NCBI RefSeq assembly: GCF_000712075.1
Contig: NZ_JONW01000005.1
Location: 1,245,001 to 1,309,000 of the forward strand
Direction: 5' to 3'
Source: Caulobacter sp. UNC358MFTsu5.1
GTDB lineage: Bacteria; Pseudomonadota; Alphaproteobacteria; Caulobacterales; Caulobacteraceae
DNA length: 64,000 bases
In this document: positions 10,231 through 18,882 of the stretch, one piece after another
How the letters are laid out: each line of letters begins with the position of its first letter
Position numbering within the stretch: position 1 is the first letter of the stretch
Translations under genes and position numbers: made by a program
Notes under the pieces: generated by a model
What the model was told of the DNA's origin: nothing
Databases searched by the model: none
The model's input: only the letters and a program-made list of their open reading frames with translations

Positions 10231-12411
10231 ATGGCCGCAGGGATTTCAACGGACGCGCCGGCGCCGGCCGGCTGGCGACGGACGCTCGGCGCGCTGTTCG
10301 ACGTGCTGCGCGTCGCGGGCGGCGACACCGGCGGCATGGGCGCGCGGCTGGTGTTCTCGGCCGTCGTCTTCTGCGCCACCCTGCCCTATTCCAGCGACCA
10401 CGCGCCGTACTTCTGGATGGCGGCCATGGCCGTCCTGGCCGTCGCCGAGGCGCGGACCACTGCAACGGGACGGGGCGGCGCCGCCGACCTCTTCGCCTGG
10501 ATGCAGAGCGCCGGCTACGGCCTGGCCGGCTTCTATCTGACCTTCTTCCAGGTCGGCGCGGCCCAGACCTTCGGCGTGACCCTGTACGGCGTGGTCATGT
10601 TCGAGATCCTGGTGCGCGACTACGCCCGGCCCAAGCGCCTGCTGACCAACCTGACGCCGATGCTGGTCTCGATGGTCGTGGTCCAGCTGGGGGCCAGCGC
10701 CCGGCTGATCCAGCGCGACCAGCCCTGGCGGATCGCCACGGTGCTGGCCACCACCTACCTGGTGTTCCGCGTCTTCCGCTCGCTGCAGATCGACCTGACC
10801 CGGGCCCGTCGCGAGCTGGCCGAGGCGCGGGGGCGGGCCGAGGCCGACGCCCGCACCATCCGCGAGGCCCACCGCATCGCCCTGATGGCCGAGGACATGG
10901 CCGGGGTCGGCCACTGGCGCATCGACGTGGCCAGCGGCGTGACCACCTGGTCCGAGGGCGTGTTCCGCATCTATGGCCGGGAAACCTCGGCGGGCGTGCC
11001 CGACCGCGAGGTCCAGCTGACCCATTTCCCCGCCGACGACCGCCCCCGCTGGCGGGCCGAGCTGGAGACGGCGGCCGAGACGGGCGAGCCGTTCGAGTTC
11101 GAGACCCGCCTGACCCGGGCCGACGGCACGGTGCGCGACATCGTCAGCCACGTCGCGGTCGAGCTGGACGCCGAGGGCCAGGTCGCCACGCTGTTCGGCG
11201 CCCTGATGGACGTCACCGAGTCCCGCGCCCGCGAAACCGCCCTGCTGGACGCCAAGCTGCGCGCCGAGGCCGCCGCCGAGGCCAAGGCCGAGTTCCTGGC
11301 CAATATGAGCCACGAGATCCGCACGCCGCTCACGGCGATCAACGGCTTTTCCAGCCTGCTGGCCGACATCGACGACCTGTCGCCCGACGCCGGCCTCTAT
11401 GTCCGGCGGGTCAGGACGGCGGGCATGACCCTGCTGACGGTGGTCAACGACATCCTGGAGTTCTCCAAGCTGGAGTCCGGCCACGTGGCCCTGTCGCCCC
11501 AGGCCTTCGCCGTGGCGCCGTTCCTGGACGACGTCATGGCCCTGTTCGCCGAGCAGGCCCGCGCCAAGGACCTGGCCCTGTCGCTGGATCTCGACCCGGG
11601 CGTGCCCGCGGCCCTGGCCACCGACGCCAACCGCCTGCGCCAGGTGATCGTCAACCTGGTCAGCAACGCCATCAAGTTCACCGAGGCCGGCGAGGTGCGG
11701 GTGGGCGTGCGCCATGCCGACGGCGTCTTGCACGTGTCGGTGCGCGACACCGGCTGCGGCGTGCCCGAGGACAAGCGCGACGGCCTGTTCCAGCGCTTCT
11801 TCCAGGCCGACGGCTCGATCAGCCGCCGCTACGGCGGCACGGGCCTGGGCCTTTCGATCTGCAAGGGCCTGGTCGAGCTGATGGGCGGCTCGATCGCCAT
11901 GGAGCCCGCCCCGGGCGGCGGCTCGATCTTCGCCTTCGACGTCCGCGCCGACGAGGCTGCGGCCGCCCCGACGGGCGCCAACATCGAACGCGCCGGACCC
12001 GTCGCCGTCGCCCAGGTCCTGGTCGTCGACGACGTGGCGGTGAACCGCGAACTGGTGCGCGCCATGCTGCAGGCCGTCGGCCACGAGGTCTCGGAGGCCG
12101 CCAGCGCGGCCGAGGCCCTGCGCCTGACCGCCTGCGAGCGGTTCGACCTGATCCTGATGGACCTGCAGATGCCGCAGGTCGACGGCTTCACCGCCGCCCG
12201 CGCCGTCCGCGCCCAGGACAGCGCCAACCGCGACACCCCGATCATCGCGCTGAGCGCCGACGTCCTGCCCGAACACGTGGCGGCCAGCGCCGAGGCCGGC
12301 ATGAACGGCCACATCGGCAAGCCGATCTCGCCGGCCGAACTCCTGGGCGCCGTCGAGCGCTGGACGGGGGTGCGGGTGGGGGGCGAAGACGTCGAACGGG
12401 AACAGGCGTAA
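10231..12411 (+). CDS. membrane hybrid histidine kinase (PAS-HisKA-HATPase-REC)
   Basis: A 726-aa hybrid sensor kinase. The N-terminal 190 residues hold several hydrophobic helices, followed by a PAS/PAC domain (about 215-330, including GHWRIDVASGVTTW). The HisKA domain has H361 in MSHEIRTPLT. The ATPase domain has NLVSNAIKFTE, DTGCGVP and GGTGLGLSICKGL, and the C-terminal receiver has acceptor D644 in LILMDLQMP. All phosphorelay residues are present, so it should be active as an inner-membrane kinase. No partner phosphotransferase or regulator is adjacent. An in-frame GTG at 10222 is a possible alternative start. I do not assign a gene name. Confidence 0.93.
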   Translation: MAAGISTDAPAPAGWRRTLGALFDVLRVAGGDTGGMGARLVFSAVVFCATLPYSSDHAPYFWMAAMAVLAVAEARTTATGRGGAADLFAWMQSAGYGLAGFYLTFFQVGAAQTFGVTLYGVVMFEILVRDYARPKRLLTNLTPMLVSMVVVQLGASARLIQRDQPWRIATVLATTYLVFRVFRSLQIDLTRARRELAEARGRAEADARTIREAHRIALMAEDMAGVGHWRIDVASGVTTWSEGVFRIYGRETSAGVPDREVQLTHFPADDRPRWRAELETAAETGEPFEFETRLTRADGTVRDIVSHVAVELDAEGQVATLFGALMDVTESRARETALLDAKLRAEAAAEAKAEFLANMSHEIRTPLTAINGFSSLLADIDDLSPDAGLYVRRVRTAGMTLLTVVNDILEFSKLESGHVALSPQAFAVAPFLDDVMALFAEQARAKDLALSLDLDPGVPAALATDANRLRQVIVNLVSNAIKFTEAGEVRVGVRHADGVLHVSVRDTGCGVPEDKRDGLFQRFFQADGSISRRYGGTGLGLSICKGLVELMGGSIAMEPAPGGGSIFAFDVRADEAAAAPTGANIERAGPVAVAQVLVVDDVAVNRELVRAMLQAVGHEVSEAASAAEALRLTACERFDLILMDLQMPQVDGFTAARAVRAQDSANRDTPIIALSADVLPEHVAASAEAGMNGHIGKPISPAELLGAVERWTGVRVGGEDVEREQA

Positions 12412-12423
12412 GGCGGACGTCGC

Positions 12424-12550
12424 CTTTCCCTCCCCTTTATGGGGAGGGGGGACCAGCGAAGCTGGTGGGTGGGGCTTCGCCGCCGCCCTTGAGTCATCAA
12501 GCCCCACCCGACCCCTTCGGGGCCACCCTCCCCACAAGGGGGAGGGAAAG
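12424..12550. repeat. 127-bp palindromic intergenic element, family 2, copy A
   Basis: The terminal inverted repeat is CTTTCCCTCCCC at 12424-12435 and GGGGAGGGAAAG at 12539-12550, perfect over 12 bp. Inner stems include ACCAGCGAAGCTGGT and CCCCTTCGGGG. It separates the convergent hybrid-kinase and nudK genes. A related element with a different tip sequence lies at 24164-24279. Confidence 0.8.
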
Positions 12551-12564
12551 CTGGAGAGGCGCCC

Positions 12565-13149
12565 CTACCCCCGAAACACCGTCAGCGCCGCGTGCTGCAG
12601 CAGCATGATGGTCTTGGCGTCGCGGATGCGGCCGTCGGCGACCATGGCCAGGGCCTCGTCGATCGCCAGTTCCAGGACCTCGATGTCCTCGCCCTCGTCG
12701 GGATGGCCGCCGCCGTCGCCGATCCGCATCGAGGCGTCGTAGGGCGCGACGAAGAAGTGCAGGATCTCGGTCACCGAGCCCGGGCTCATGAAGGCCTCGA
12801 AGACCTTGGTCACTTCGCCCAGCCGGTAGCCCAGCTCCTCCTCGACCTCGGCGCGGATGCGCACCTCGGGCTCGGCGTCGTCCAGCAGGCCGGCGGCGGC
12901 CTCGATCAGCAGGTCGTCATAGCCGTTGACGAAGGCCGGATAGCGGAACTGCCGGACCAGCAGCACCGTGCGCCGGTCCAGGTCGTAAGGCAGCAGCACC
13001 GCCCCGTTGCCGCGGTCGTAGACCTCGCGAGCCTGCGTCTGCCAGGTCCCGTCGCGGCGCTTCCAGTCGAAGGTGGCGGCCTTCAGGACGTACCAGTTGT
13101 CGGAGAGCAGCCGGGTCTCGTGGACGCGGACACGGTCTTTCACGCTCAT
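12565..13149 (-). CDS. nudK: Nudix hydrolase, GDP-mannose pyrophosphatase type
   Basis: A 194-aa Nudix enzyme expected to hydrolyse GDP-mannose or a related nucleoside diphosphate sugar to the sugar phosphate and a nucleotide. The Nudix helix is [20 protein letters not shown] with ELGY directly after. As in E. coli NudK, the spacing is one residue short of the textbook box and DDAEPEV is conserved. Downstream, [18 protein letters not shown] and the [20 protein letters not shown] segments also match NudK, which separates it from ADP-ribose pyrophosphatases. It is a single gene on the minus strand, bounded by palindromic elements on both sides. Substrate specificity is inferred from family resemblance. 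Confidence 0.83.
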   Translation of the reverse strand: MSVKDRVRVHETRLLSDNWYVLKAATFDWKRRDGTWQTQAREVYDRGNGAVLLPYDLDRRTVLLVRQFRYPAFVNGYDDLLIEAAAGLLDDAEPEVRIRAEVEEELGYRLGEVTKVFEAFMSPGSVTEILHFFVAPYDASMRIGDGGGHPDEGEDIEVLELAIDEALAMVADGRIRDAKTIMLLQHAALTVFRG

Positions 13150-13198
13150 GGGTTCCTCGTCCTCATCACTCTGCCGATCCCAGGCCCATTCTTTTCAA

Positions 13199-13329
13199 CC
13201 GTCATCCCGGGCCTTGTGCCCGGGACCCCTCTATCCGCCGCAGGTGCAGCGGTGTGGCGCGCCGGCGCGCCAATCTATCTCACGCGTCAGCTGACCCAGG
13301 GGTCCCGGGCACAAGACCCGGGATGACGG
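13199..13329. repeat. 131-bp element with 32-bp terminal inverted repeats, family 3, copy A
   Basis: The arms are 13199-13230 and 13298-13329, starting CCGTCATCCCGGG and ending CCCGGGATGACGG. They pair over 32 bp with one mismatch, and each arm has its own inner CCCGGG palindrome. The 67-bp centre is unrelated to that of copy B at 39220-39359. It sits between nudK and zapE. Confidence 0.88.
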
Positions 13330-13366
13330 TGATGGGGAAGGCTCCGCGCTCGAATATCGATCAATC

Positions 13367-14491
13367 CTAGTCCCGCACCCGCGCCACATAGTCGGCCGAG
13401 CGCATCTCCTGCAGGCGCGACACGGTCCGCTCGAACTCGAACGAGCCGTCGCCGGCCGGATACAGGGCCTCGGGCTCGCCGTGGGCCAGGGCCACCAGCT
13501 TGGCGTCGGCCTCGTAGAGGGCGTCGACCAGGGTGTTGAAGCGCTTGGCCGCGTCGCGCCGGTCCGGGGTCAGCAGCGGCACGTCCTCGAGGAACAGGGT
13601 GTGGAAGCGCTCGGCGATCGCCAGATAGTCCTGCGGCCCCAGGGCCTGCTGGCAGAGGCTGGCGAACGAGGCGCGCAGCAGGCCGCCGGCGGCGCGCGGG
13701 AAGTGCATCTTGCGGCCCAGGACCTCGATCTTGGCGCCGGTCTCCTCGGCTCCGTCCAGCATGTCGGCCCACAGGCGGTCGAACTCGGCGAGGTTGGCCT
13801 TGTCGTCCGGGGCCAGCCAGGTGCGGGCGGCGCGCAGGCGGTCCAGCCGGAAATCCACCGGGCCGCGCACGGCCACGATCTCCAGCTTCTCCTTCAGCAT
13901 CTCGATGAACGGGACGAAGAGCTGGCGGTTGAGGCCGTCCTTGTAGAGGTCGTCCGGCGGCCGGTTGGAGGTGGCCACCAGGGTGACCCCCTGGGCGAAC
14001 AGGGCCTCGAACAGCCGGCCCAGGATCATGGCGTCGGCGATGTCGGTGACCTGCAGCTCGTCGAAGCACAGCAGGCGGGCGTCGGCGGCGATCAGGTCGG
14101 CGGTCGGGGCGATCGGGTCGTCGCCCTTGTGCTGGCCGAAGCGGGCCTTGCGCTCGGCCGCGTCGCCCTTGCGCCAGGCGTTGATGTGCTCGTGCACCTC
14201 GGCCATGAACGCGTGGAAGTGCGCGCGGCGCTTCTTGGCGACCGGGGCGCTGTCGAAGAACAGGTCCATCAGCATAGACTTGCCGCGCCCGACCGGTCCC
14301 CACAGATAGACGCCCTTCTGGCCCTTGGGCTTGCGGCCGAACAGCGAGAAGCCGGGCTCGCCGGCGTTGTCGAGGTCGGCCTCCAGCCGCGACAGGGCGT
14401 CGACCGCGGCGGCCTGGGCGACGTCGGGCTTGATCTCGCCCTGGGCCAGGCGCTCTCGGTAGGCGGTGCGGACGGACGTAGGCATCGCCAC
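13367..14491 (-). CDS. zapE: cell division protein ZapE (AFG1-like ATPase)
   Basis: A 374-aa AFG1-family P-loop ATPase. In E. coli, ZapE contacts FtsZ and influences ring stability. The Walker A is YLWGPVGRGKSMLMDLFF near residue 85, and LLCFDELQVTDIADAMIL carries the Walker B. VTLVATSNRPPDDLYKDGL gives the sensor region and the AFG1 family signature. The C-terminal tail (VSRLQEMRSADYVAR) is also family-typical. The protein is full length and cytoplasmic. It is a monocistronic minus-strand gene flanked by two copies of the family 3 repeat. Confidence 0.93.
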   Translation of the reverse strand: MAMPTSVRTAYRERLAQGEIKPDVAQAAAVDALSRLEADLDNAGEPGFSLFGRKPKGQKGVYLWGPVGRGKSMLMDLFFDSAPVAKKRRAHFHAFMAEVHEHINAWRKGDAAERKARFGQHKGDDPIAPTADLIAADARLLCFDELQVTDIADAMILGRLFEALFAQGVTLVATSNRPPDDLYKDGLNRQLFVPFIEMLKEKLEIVAVRGPVDFRLDRLRAARTWLAPDDKANLAEFDRLWADMLDGAEETGAKIEVLGRKMHFPRAAGGLLRASFASLCQQALGPQDYLAIAERFHTLFLEDVPLLTPDRRDAAKRFNTLVDALYEADAKLVALAHGEPEALYPAGDGSFEFERTVSRLQEMRSADYVARVRD

Positions 14492-14570
14492 GGGGGTTAG
14501 CGCGCCGAGGACGGCGGGGGAAGAGCCAACAGCCCACCGAGCCCATCGCGCCCTCTTCCCGTTGTCAGCC

Positions 14571-14672
14571 CGGAAGCGCGCAGCGCTTGTCCGGGACCCA
14601 GGGGCGGCTGCACGGCTTTGGCCCGGTCACCTGGGTCCCGGACAGCCCCTGCGGGGCTTCCGGGATGACAAC
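14571..14672. repeat. 102-bp element of family 3, variant with GTTGTCA ends
   Basis: It begins GTTGTCAGCCCGGAAGC at 14571 and ends GCTTCCGGGATGACAAC at 14672. These arms are near-perfect inverted repeats, continued inward by GTCCGGGACCCAGG and CCTGGGTCCCGGAC. A half-copy of the right end occurs at 49261-49300. It lies between zapE and the LysR gene, which run in the same direction. Confidence 0.78.
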
Positions 14673-14694
14673 CTGTTTTGAGGCGCCGGCATCC

Positions 14695-15612
14695 CTAGGC
14701 CCGCCCCGCCGTCCGCATCCGGCCGCGCATGAACTCCACGAACGCCCGCAGCGCGGCCGAGGCGCCCAGGCGGCTGGGATAGTAGAGGTGCCACGAGGTC
14801 GGACCGGCCAGATAGGCGTCCAGCACCCGCTCCAGCCGGCCGTTCAGCACATGCCCCATGGCCAGGGGCTCGGGCTGGTAGGTCAGGCCCAGGCCGTCCA
14901 GCGCGCCCTTCATCAGCAGGTCGAAGTCGTTGACGCTGAGCGGGCTCTCGACCGCCACCTGGAACTCGCGGCCGTCCTCCTCGAACTCCCAGCGGTAGTT
15001 GTTCATCCGGGTGGTCTGCAGGACGTTGAGACAGGGATAGCCCTTCAGGTCGCGCGGGTGCTCGGGCCGGCCCCAGCGCTGCAGCAGGGCCGGGGCGCCG
15101 ACCACGCAGAACCGGAACGGGTGCGACACCCGCACCGCCACCATGTCCGGCGCGATCATCTCGCCCATCCGCACGCCGACGTCGAAGCCCTCCTCGATCA
15201 GGCTGACCTGGGCGTCGTCGACCACGATCTCCAGCTTCACGTCGGGATAGGCGCGGACGAAGTCGGTGATGACCGGGGCCAGCACCATGCGCAGCGCCAG
15301 GCGCGAGGTGGTCAGGCGCACCGTGCCCGCCGGACCCTCGCCCAGCGATCGCGCCGAGGCCGTGGCCGCCACCATCGCCTCGACCGCCGGCTGGGCGCCG
15401 TGCAGGAAGCGCCGCCCAGCCTCGGTCAGTCCCACCTCGCGGGTGGTGCGGGCGAACAGCGACACGCCCAGCCGGGCCTCCAGCTGCTTGACCGCGTGGC
15501 TGACCGCCGCCGGCGTCACGCCCAGGTCGGCGGCGGCGACGGTGAAGCTGCGTCGCCTGGCCACGGTGGTGAAGGCGACGACGCCGTCCAGCAGGTCGCG
15601 CTGCATTATCAA
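14695..15612 (-). CDS. LysR-family transcriptional regulator
   Basis: A 305-aa LysR regulator. The N-terminal winged helix (DLLDGVVAFTTVARRRSFTV through AAADLGVTPAAVSHAVKQLE) covers about residues 5-65, followed by a two-lobed effector domain of normal length. The subgroup resembles regulators of short-chain dehydrogenase genes (DsdC/AaeR-like subset), with effector unknown. It is divergent from the SDR gene at 15733, and a perfect 7+7 palindrome typical of LysR operators lies between them. That arrangement predicts that it controls the SDR gene and itself. ATG at 15612 begins MIMQRD; the second ATG (MQRD) two codons later is equally plausible. Confidence 0.9.
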   Translation of the reverse strand: MIMQRDLLDGVVAFTTVARRRSFTVAAADLGVTPAAVSHAVKQLEARLGVSLFARTTREVGLTEAGRRFLHGAQPAVEAMVAATASARSLGEGPAGTVRLTTSRLALRMVLAPVITDFVRAYPDVKLEIVVDDAQVSLIEEGFDVGVRMGEMIAPDMVAVRVSHPFRFCVVGAPALLQRWGRPEHPRDLKGYPCLNVLQTTRMNNYRWEFEEDGREFQVAVESPLSVNDFDLLMKGALDGLGLTYQPEPLAMGHVLNGRLERVLDAYLAGPTSWHLYYPSRLGASAALRAFVEFMRGRMRTAGRA

Positions 15613-15617
15613 GCCCT

Positions 15618-15637
15618 GTTTGAAACGACGTTCAAAC
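15618..15637. promoter_or_regulatory. candidate LysR operator
   Basis: GTTTGAA-ACGACG-TTCAAAC is a perfect inverted repeat with 7-bp arms and contains the T-N11-A core of LysR sites. It lies 6 bp before the LysR start codon and about 96 bp before the SDR start. Confidence 0.65.
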
Positions 15638-15732
15638 TATCAAGGATTATCGCGGACGGGTCGAGCCCTCATCTTCCCCGTCACGAGGCGAGGACGCTCC
15701 AAAGCCCTCCCCGACAGCCAAGGAGATTTCCC

Positions 15733-16476
15733 ATGTCCGCCAACATTTCCGGCAAGGTCGTCGTCGTCACCGGGGCCAGCAGCGGCCTGGGCGAAGCCAC
15801 CGCCCGCCACCTCGCCGCCCAGGGCGCCCGCCTGGTGCTGGCCGCCCGCCGCGTCGACCGCCTGGAGGCCCTGGTCGCCGAGATCACCGCCGCCGGCGGC
15901 CAGGCGATCGCCGTCCGGACCGACGTCACCGTCAAGGCCGACGCCGACGCCATGATCGCCGCCGCCGTCCAGGCCTTCGGCCGGGTCGACGTGCTGGTCA
16001 ACAACGCCGGCTACATGGCCATCGCCCCGATGTCGGCGCGCCTGACCGACGAGTGGGACAAGATGATCGACATCAACATCAAGGGCCTGCTGTACGGCGT
16101 CGCCGCCGCCCTGCCGGTGTTCGAGGCCCAAGGCTCGGGCCAGTTCATCAACATCAGCTCGATCGCCGGCCGCAAGGTCTTCAGCCCGGGCGGCACGGTC
16201 TACAGCGGCACCAAGTTCGCCGTGCACGCCATCTCGGAAGGCCTGCGGCACGAGGTGGGCTCCAAGGTCCGCGTGACGGTGATCTCGCCCGGCGGGGTCA
16301 ACACCGAACTCAAGCACGGCAGCTCGGATGCGGACTCGCTGAAGGCCCTGGACGCCTTCTACGAGATCGCCATCGGCCCCGACGCCATCGCCCGCGCCGT
16401 CGCCTATGCGGTGGAACAGCCGGCCGACGTCGACGTCAGCGACATCGCCGTCCGTCCGACCGCCCAGGATTTCTAA
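15733..16476 (+). CDS. short-chain dehydrogenase/reductase (SDR)
   Basis: A 247-aa classical SDR with NAD(P)-binding TGASSGLGEATARHLA (residues 13-28), NNAG motif (VLVNNAGYMAI), catalytic serine in INISSIAG and the YSGTK active-site Tyr-x-x-x-Lys. The arginines after the glycine motif (LAARRVDRLEAL) suggest NADPH preference. The start at 15733 is preceded by AAGGAGATTTCCC, a strong Shine-Dalgarno. The gene is divergent from a LysR regulator with a shared palindromic operator. The family resembles oxidoreductases often induced by xenobiotics or aldehydes; the substrate is not known. Confidence 0.92.
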   Translation: MSANISGKVVVVTGASSGLGEATARHLAAQGARLVLAARRVDRLEALVAEITAAGGQAIAVRTDVTVKADADAMIAAAVQAFGRVDVLVNNAGYMAIAPMSARLTDEWDKMIDINIKGLLYGVAAALPVFEAQGSGQFINISSIAGRKVFSPGGTVYSGTKFAVHAISEGLRHEVGSKVRVTVISPGGVNTELKHGSSDADSLKALDAFYEIAIGPDAIARAVAYAVEQPADVDVSDIAVRPTAQDF

Positions 16477-16566
16477 CAACCCTCCCGCGGTCGATGCGCG
16501 CCCCCGGTCATGAAACGTGACCGGGGGCGAGGTCGTTTGGTCCCTGAAACGTCAGAGGAGACCGTC

Positions 16567-16755
16567 ATGGCCCAGCCCGAAGACCGCACCCCGTCCACCG
16601 TCGCCCCCGAAGGCGAGACCCGGGCGATCTACGAGGACGACGACAACCTGGAGCTCGACGCGGGCGCCCCGCCGCGCGACGGCGACCTCGACCATGTTCA
16701 CGGCTCCAAGACCCGCCGGGCCCGCAAGGACGAGATCAGCCGCCGGCCGGTCTAG
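16567..16755 (+). CDS. small acidic hypothetical protein, 62 aa
   Basis: A short acidic protein, MAQPEDRTPSTVAPEG at the start and ending KTRRARKDEISRRPV. The start at 16567 was chosen over an upstream ATG because CAGAGGAGACCGTC gives it a strong Shine-Dalgarno. It has an acidic middle (YEDDDNLELDAG) and a basic C terminus, no cysteines and no membrane segment, so it is probably disordered. Its 3' end overlaps that of the convergent minus-strand gene by 4 nt. Function is unknown. Confidence 0.6.
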   Translation: MAQPEDRTPSTVAPEGETRAIYEDDDNLELDAGAPPRDGDLDHVHGSKTRRARKDEISRRPV

Positions 16756-17288
16756 ACCTCGCCGATCATCCAGACCTCGCCGCGCACCACATGCGGCGGG
16801 CCGAAATCGAAATCGCGCAGCTCGGTGGCGAAGCCCCGCTCTCCGAAACCCGGCGGGAGCCGAAGGTCCCAGCGTCGGGCGAGGCTGGCCTCGACCGGCG
16901 TCCAGGTCTGCTCCTCGTCGTCGCGCGGCGCGAAGGCGCGGAAATAGGCCTCGTCGAAGAAGACGCACACCTCGCTGCCGAACATGTGGGGCAGGTTGAT
17001 GATCGCCGCCACCCGCGCGCCGGCCAAGCCGGGCGGCCGCCGGTCGGCCAGGGTCCTGGCCGCGTCGATCAGCACCTGGGCCGCGCGGCTCTGGAGCGCC
17101 GGCCGCGCCGTCGGCCCCGAGACCAGCGCGTAGGGCAGGGCCAGCTTCCAGTGGAAGTAGCCGCGGCCCTCGTACGGCTTCCAATCGAAGCCCTCGCCCA
17201 GGCCGGCGGCCCAGGACCGGAGGCGCCGCATGCGGCGCACGACGTCGTAGCGCGGCCTTTCCGACAGGACGGTGTCGAGGACCCGCAC
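16752..17288 (-). CDS. conserved hypothetical protein, 178 aa (possibly DUF3916)
   Basis: A 178-aa soluble protein beginning at a GTG (17288) that shares its first base with the TAG stop of the upstream gene (TAGTG), so it is translationally coupled. Recognisable blocks are GYFHWKLALPYALVSG, AAIINLPHMFGSEVCVFFDE and a C-terminal GEVWMIGEV. These recall the DUF3916 family, but I could not confirm that from sequence alone. No catalytic motif or signal peptide is visible. It lies directly behind a membrane-anchored thioredoxin-fold protein, suggesting related roles. Confidence 0.7.
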   Translation of the reverse strand: MRVLDTVLSERPRYDVVRRMRRLRSWAAGLGEGFDWKPYEGRGYFHWKLALPYALVSGPTARPALQSRAAQVLIDAARTLADRRPPGLAGARVAAIINLPHMFGSEVCVFFDEAYFRAFAPRDDEEQTWTPVEASLARRWDLRLPPGFGERGFATELRDFDFGPPHVVRGEVWMIGEV

Positions 17289-17923
17289 TAGGCGCCCAGG
17301 TCCTTCCGCACGAACCGGTAGGTCTCGCGCCGCTCGCAGGCGCAGGCCTTCATCGTGCCGTCCTTGGTCCACCAGACCAGCAGCGGATAGGCGAAGCTCA
17401 CGCCGTTCTCCTTGAGCAGCGGCCGCAGGTCCTCGACGGTCTTGCGGCCGGCCTCGATCACGGCGGTGCGGGCCACGTCGCCGTCGGCGGGGGCGATGCC
17501 GGCGGCCGTCCAGGCCTCGACCGGGGTGGCGTCCCATTTCTCCGACAGCGCCCAGCTGCGGTTGACCCACATCTCGGCCACGGTGGCCCGCTCGGCCGGC
17601 GTGGATTTCGGCACGCCGTTGCGGTCGGCGCGGGCGATCTCGATCAGCCGGGTGTCGACCCCGGCCTTGTGCAGGCCCGGATATTCCTCCTGCTTGAACC
17701 GCACGCAGTCGGGGCAGGTGCGGAAGCTGACCATGTACAGCTTCTGGCCCTTCAGCCCCGGCGACACCCAGCCGGCGGTCTCCAGGATCTTGGCGATCTC
17801 CGCCTGGTTCCGGGTGATCGTCTTGGGCCGCCAGCGCAGGTCGTAGTTCCAATAGGCCCAGACCCCCGCCCCGACGGCGGCGATGACGACGGCGGCGACG
17901 AGCCAGCGACCGAAACGCTTCAT
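17288..17923 (-). CDS. membrane-anchored thioredoxin-fold protein with CPDC motif
   Basis: A 211-aa protein with a basic N terminus and one membrane helix (MKRFGRWLVAAVVIAAVGAG), which places the rest in the periplasm. The thioredoxin-like part contains MVSFRTCPDCVRFKQEE, a CxxC redox motif (CPDC) at the start of a helix as in thiol-disulfide enzymes, and a further CAC near the C terminus. The start at 17923 was preferred over an upstream ATG because AGAGGGGAG precedes it and the signal anchor then sits at the very N terminus. It is the first gene of a two-gene unit. The redox role is inferred from the motif. Confidence 0.75.
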   Translation of the reverse strand: MKRFGRWLVAAVVIAAVGAGVWAYWNYDLRWRPKTITRNQAEIAKILETAGWVSPGLKGQKLYMVSFRTCPDCVRFKQEEYPGLHKAGVDTRLIEIARADRNGVPKSTPAERATVAEMWVNRSWALSEKWDATPVEAWTAAGIAPADGDVARTAVIEAGRKTVEDLRPLLKENGVSFAYPLLVWWTKDGTMKACACERRETYRFVRKDLGA

Positions 17924-18027
17924 GCGAGAACTCCCCTCTTCCGACCCCAACGTCCGACGTCGCGGCCGGTCCGTCAAATTTCCAGCCTCGCCTTGGAACC
18001 GCGCCCGGCCTTCTCTAGACTCGGCGG

Positions 18028-18882
18028 ATGACCATGCAGCAGGCCCAGGACACGGCCCGCCCCCACATCATCGACACCCTGATCGCCGAGCGGGCGCCGA
18101 AGCTGTGCGGCTCGCCGGCCTGGCCGCTGGCGCGCGGGCCGGTGCACGCCCTGCTCAGCTACGGCAAGGCGCGCGCCCTGGCCGAGGCCGTCGCCCCGAT
18201 GAGCGGCCGCGAGGCGCTGGACTACGTCTCCGGCCTGCTGGCCCTGGCCGTCGATGTCCGGGGCCTGGAGAACCTGCCGGCCAAGGGCGCGGCCCTGGTG
18301 ATCTGCAACCACCCGACCGGCATCGCCGACGGGGTGGCGGTCTACGACGCCCTCAAGGCCCGCCGGCCCGACATCACCTTCTACGCCAACGCCGACGCCC
18401 TGCGGGTGTGCCCGCGCCTGGACGAGACGCTGATCCCGATCGAATGGGTCGAGGCCAAGCGCACCCTGGCCGACACCCGCCGCGTGCTGGAGCGCACCCG
18501 CGCGGCGCTGAAGGCCGAGCAGGCCCTGATGATCTTCCCGGCCGGCCGCCTGGCCACGCGCGTCGAGGGCCGGCTGACGGACAAGCCCTGGCAGGCCTCG
18601 GCCGTGTCGATGGCCCGCTGGAGCGGGGCGCCGATCGTGCCCATGCATCTGACCGGCCCCTGGTCGACCCTGTTCCACCTGTTCGACGGCCGCTTCCAGG
18701 AGCTGCGCGACATCACCCTGTTCCACGAGATGCTCAACAAGCGCGGGCGGCGGTTCTCGCTGATCGTCGGCCGGCCGATCCCGGCCAGGGCCCTGGACCC
18801 CGACGCGGCCATGGCCACCGGCGCCCTCAAGCACTTCGTCGAGCGCGTGCTGCCCACCAACCCCGACGCGGTGTTCGGATGA
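18028..18882 (+). CDS. PlsC-like lysophospholipid/glycerol acyltransferase
   Basis: A 284-aa acyltransferase of the PlsC superfamily, expected to transfer an acyl chain to a lysophospholipid or similar acceptor at the inner membrane. The catalytic block is VICNHPTGIADGVAV, where histidine and aspartate are separated by five residues (HX5D) rather than the usual four. That spacing is typical of the putative hemolysin/OlsA-like branch. A second block, MIFPAGRLATR, replaces the FPEGTR motif of PlsC, and PIVPMHLTG follows. No clear membrane helix is present. It overlaps tsaE by 4 nt and so opens a tightly packed plus-strand operon. Confidence 0.85.
   Translation: MTMQQAQDTARPHIIDTLIAERAPKLCGSPAWPLARGPVHALLSYGKARALAEAVAPMSGREALDYVSGLLALAVDVRGLENLPAKGAALVICNHPTGIADGVAVYDALKARRPDITFYANADALRVCPRLDETLIPIEWVEAKRTLADTRRVLERTRAALKAEQALMIFPAGRLATRVEGRLTDKPWQASAVSMARWSGAPIVPMHLTGPWSTLFHLFDGRFQELRDITLFHEMLNKRGRRFSLIVGRPIPARALDPDAAMATGALKHFVERVLPTNPDAVFG

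Noticed and set aside
10231..12411. Naming the hybrid kinase as a known Caulobacter kinase (for example CckA)
   Set aside because: Its domain order is common and no diagnostic motif distinguishes it.
10246..12537. A 763-codon antisense frame opposite the hybrid kinase
   Set aside because: Shadow frame; it also runs through the palindromic repeat at 12424-12550.
18028..18882. Assignment of the acyltransferase as OlsA or PlsC
   Set aside because: The HX5D spacing and missing FPEGTR motif do not fit PlsC exactly, and no olsB is nearby, so no symbol was given.
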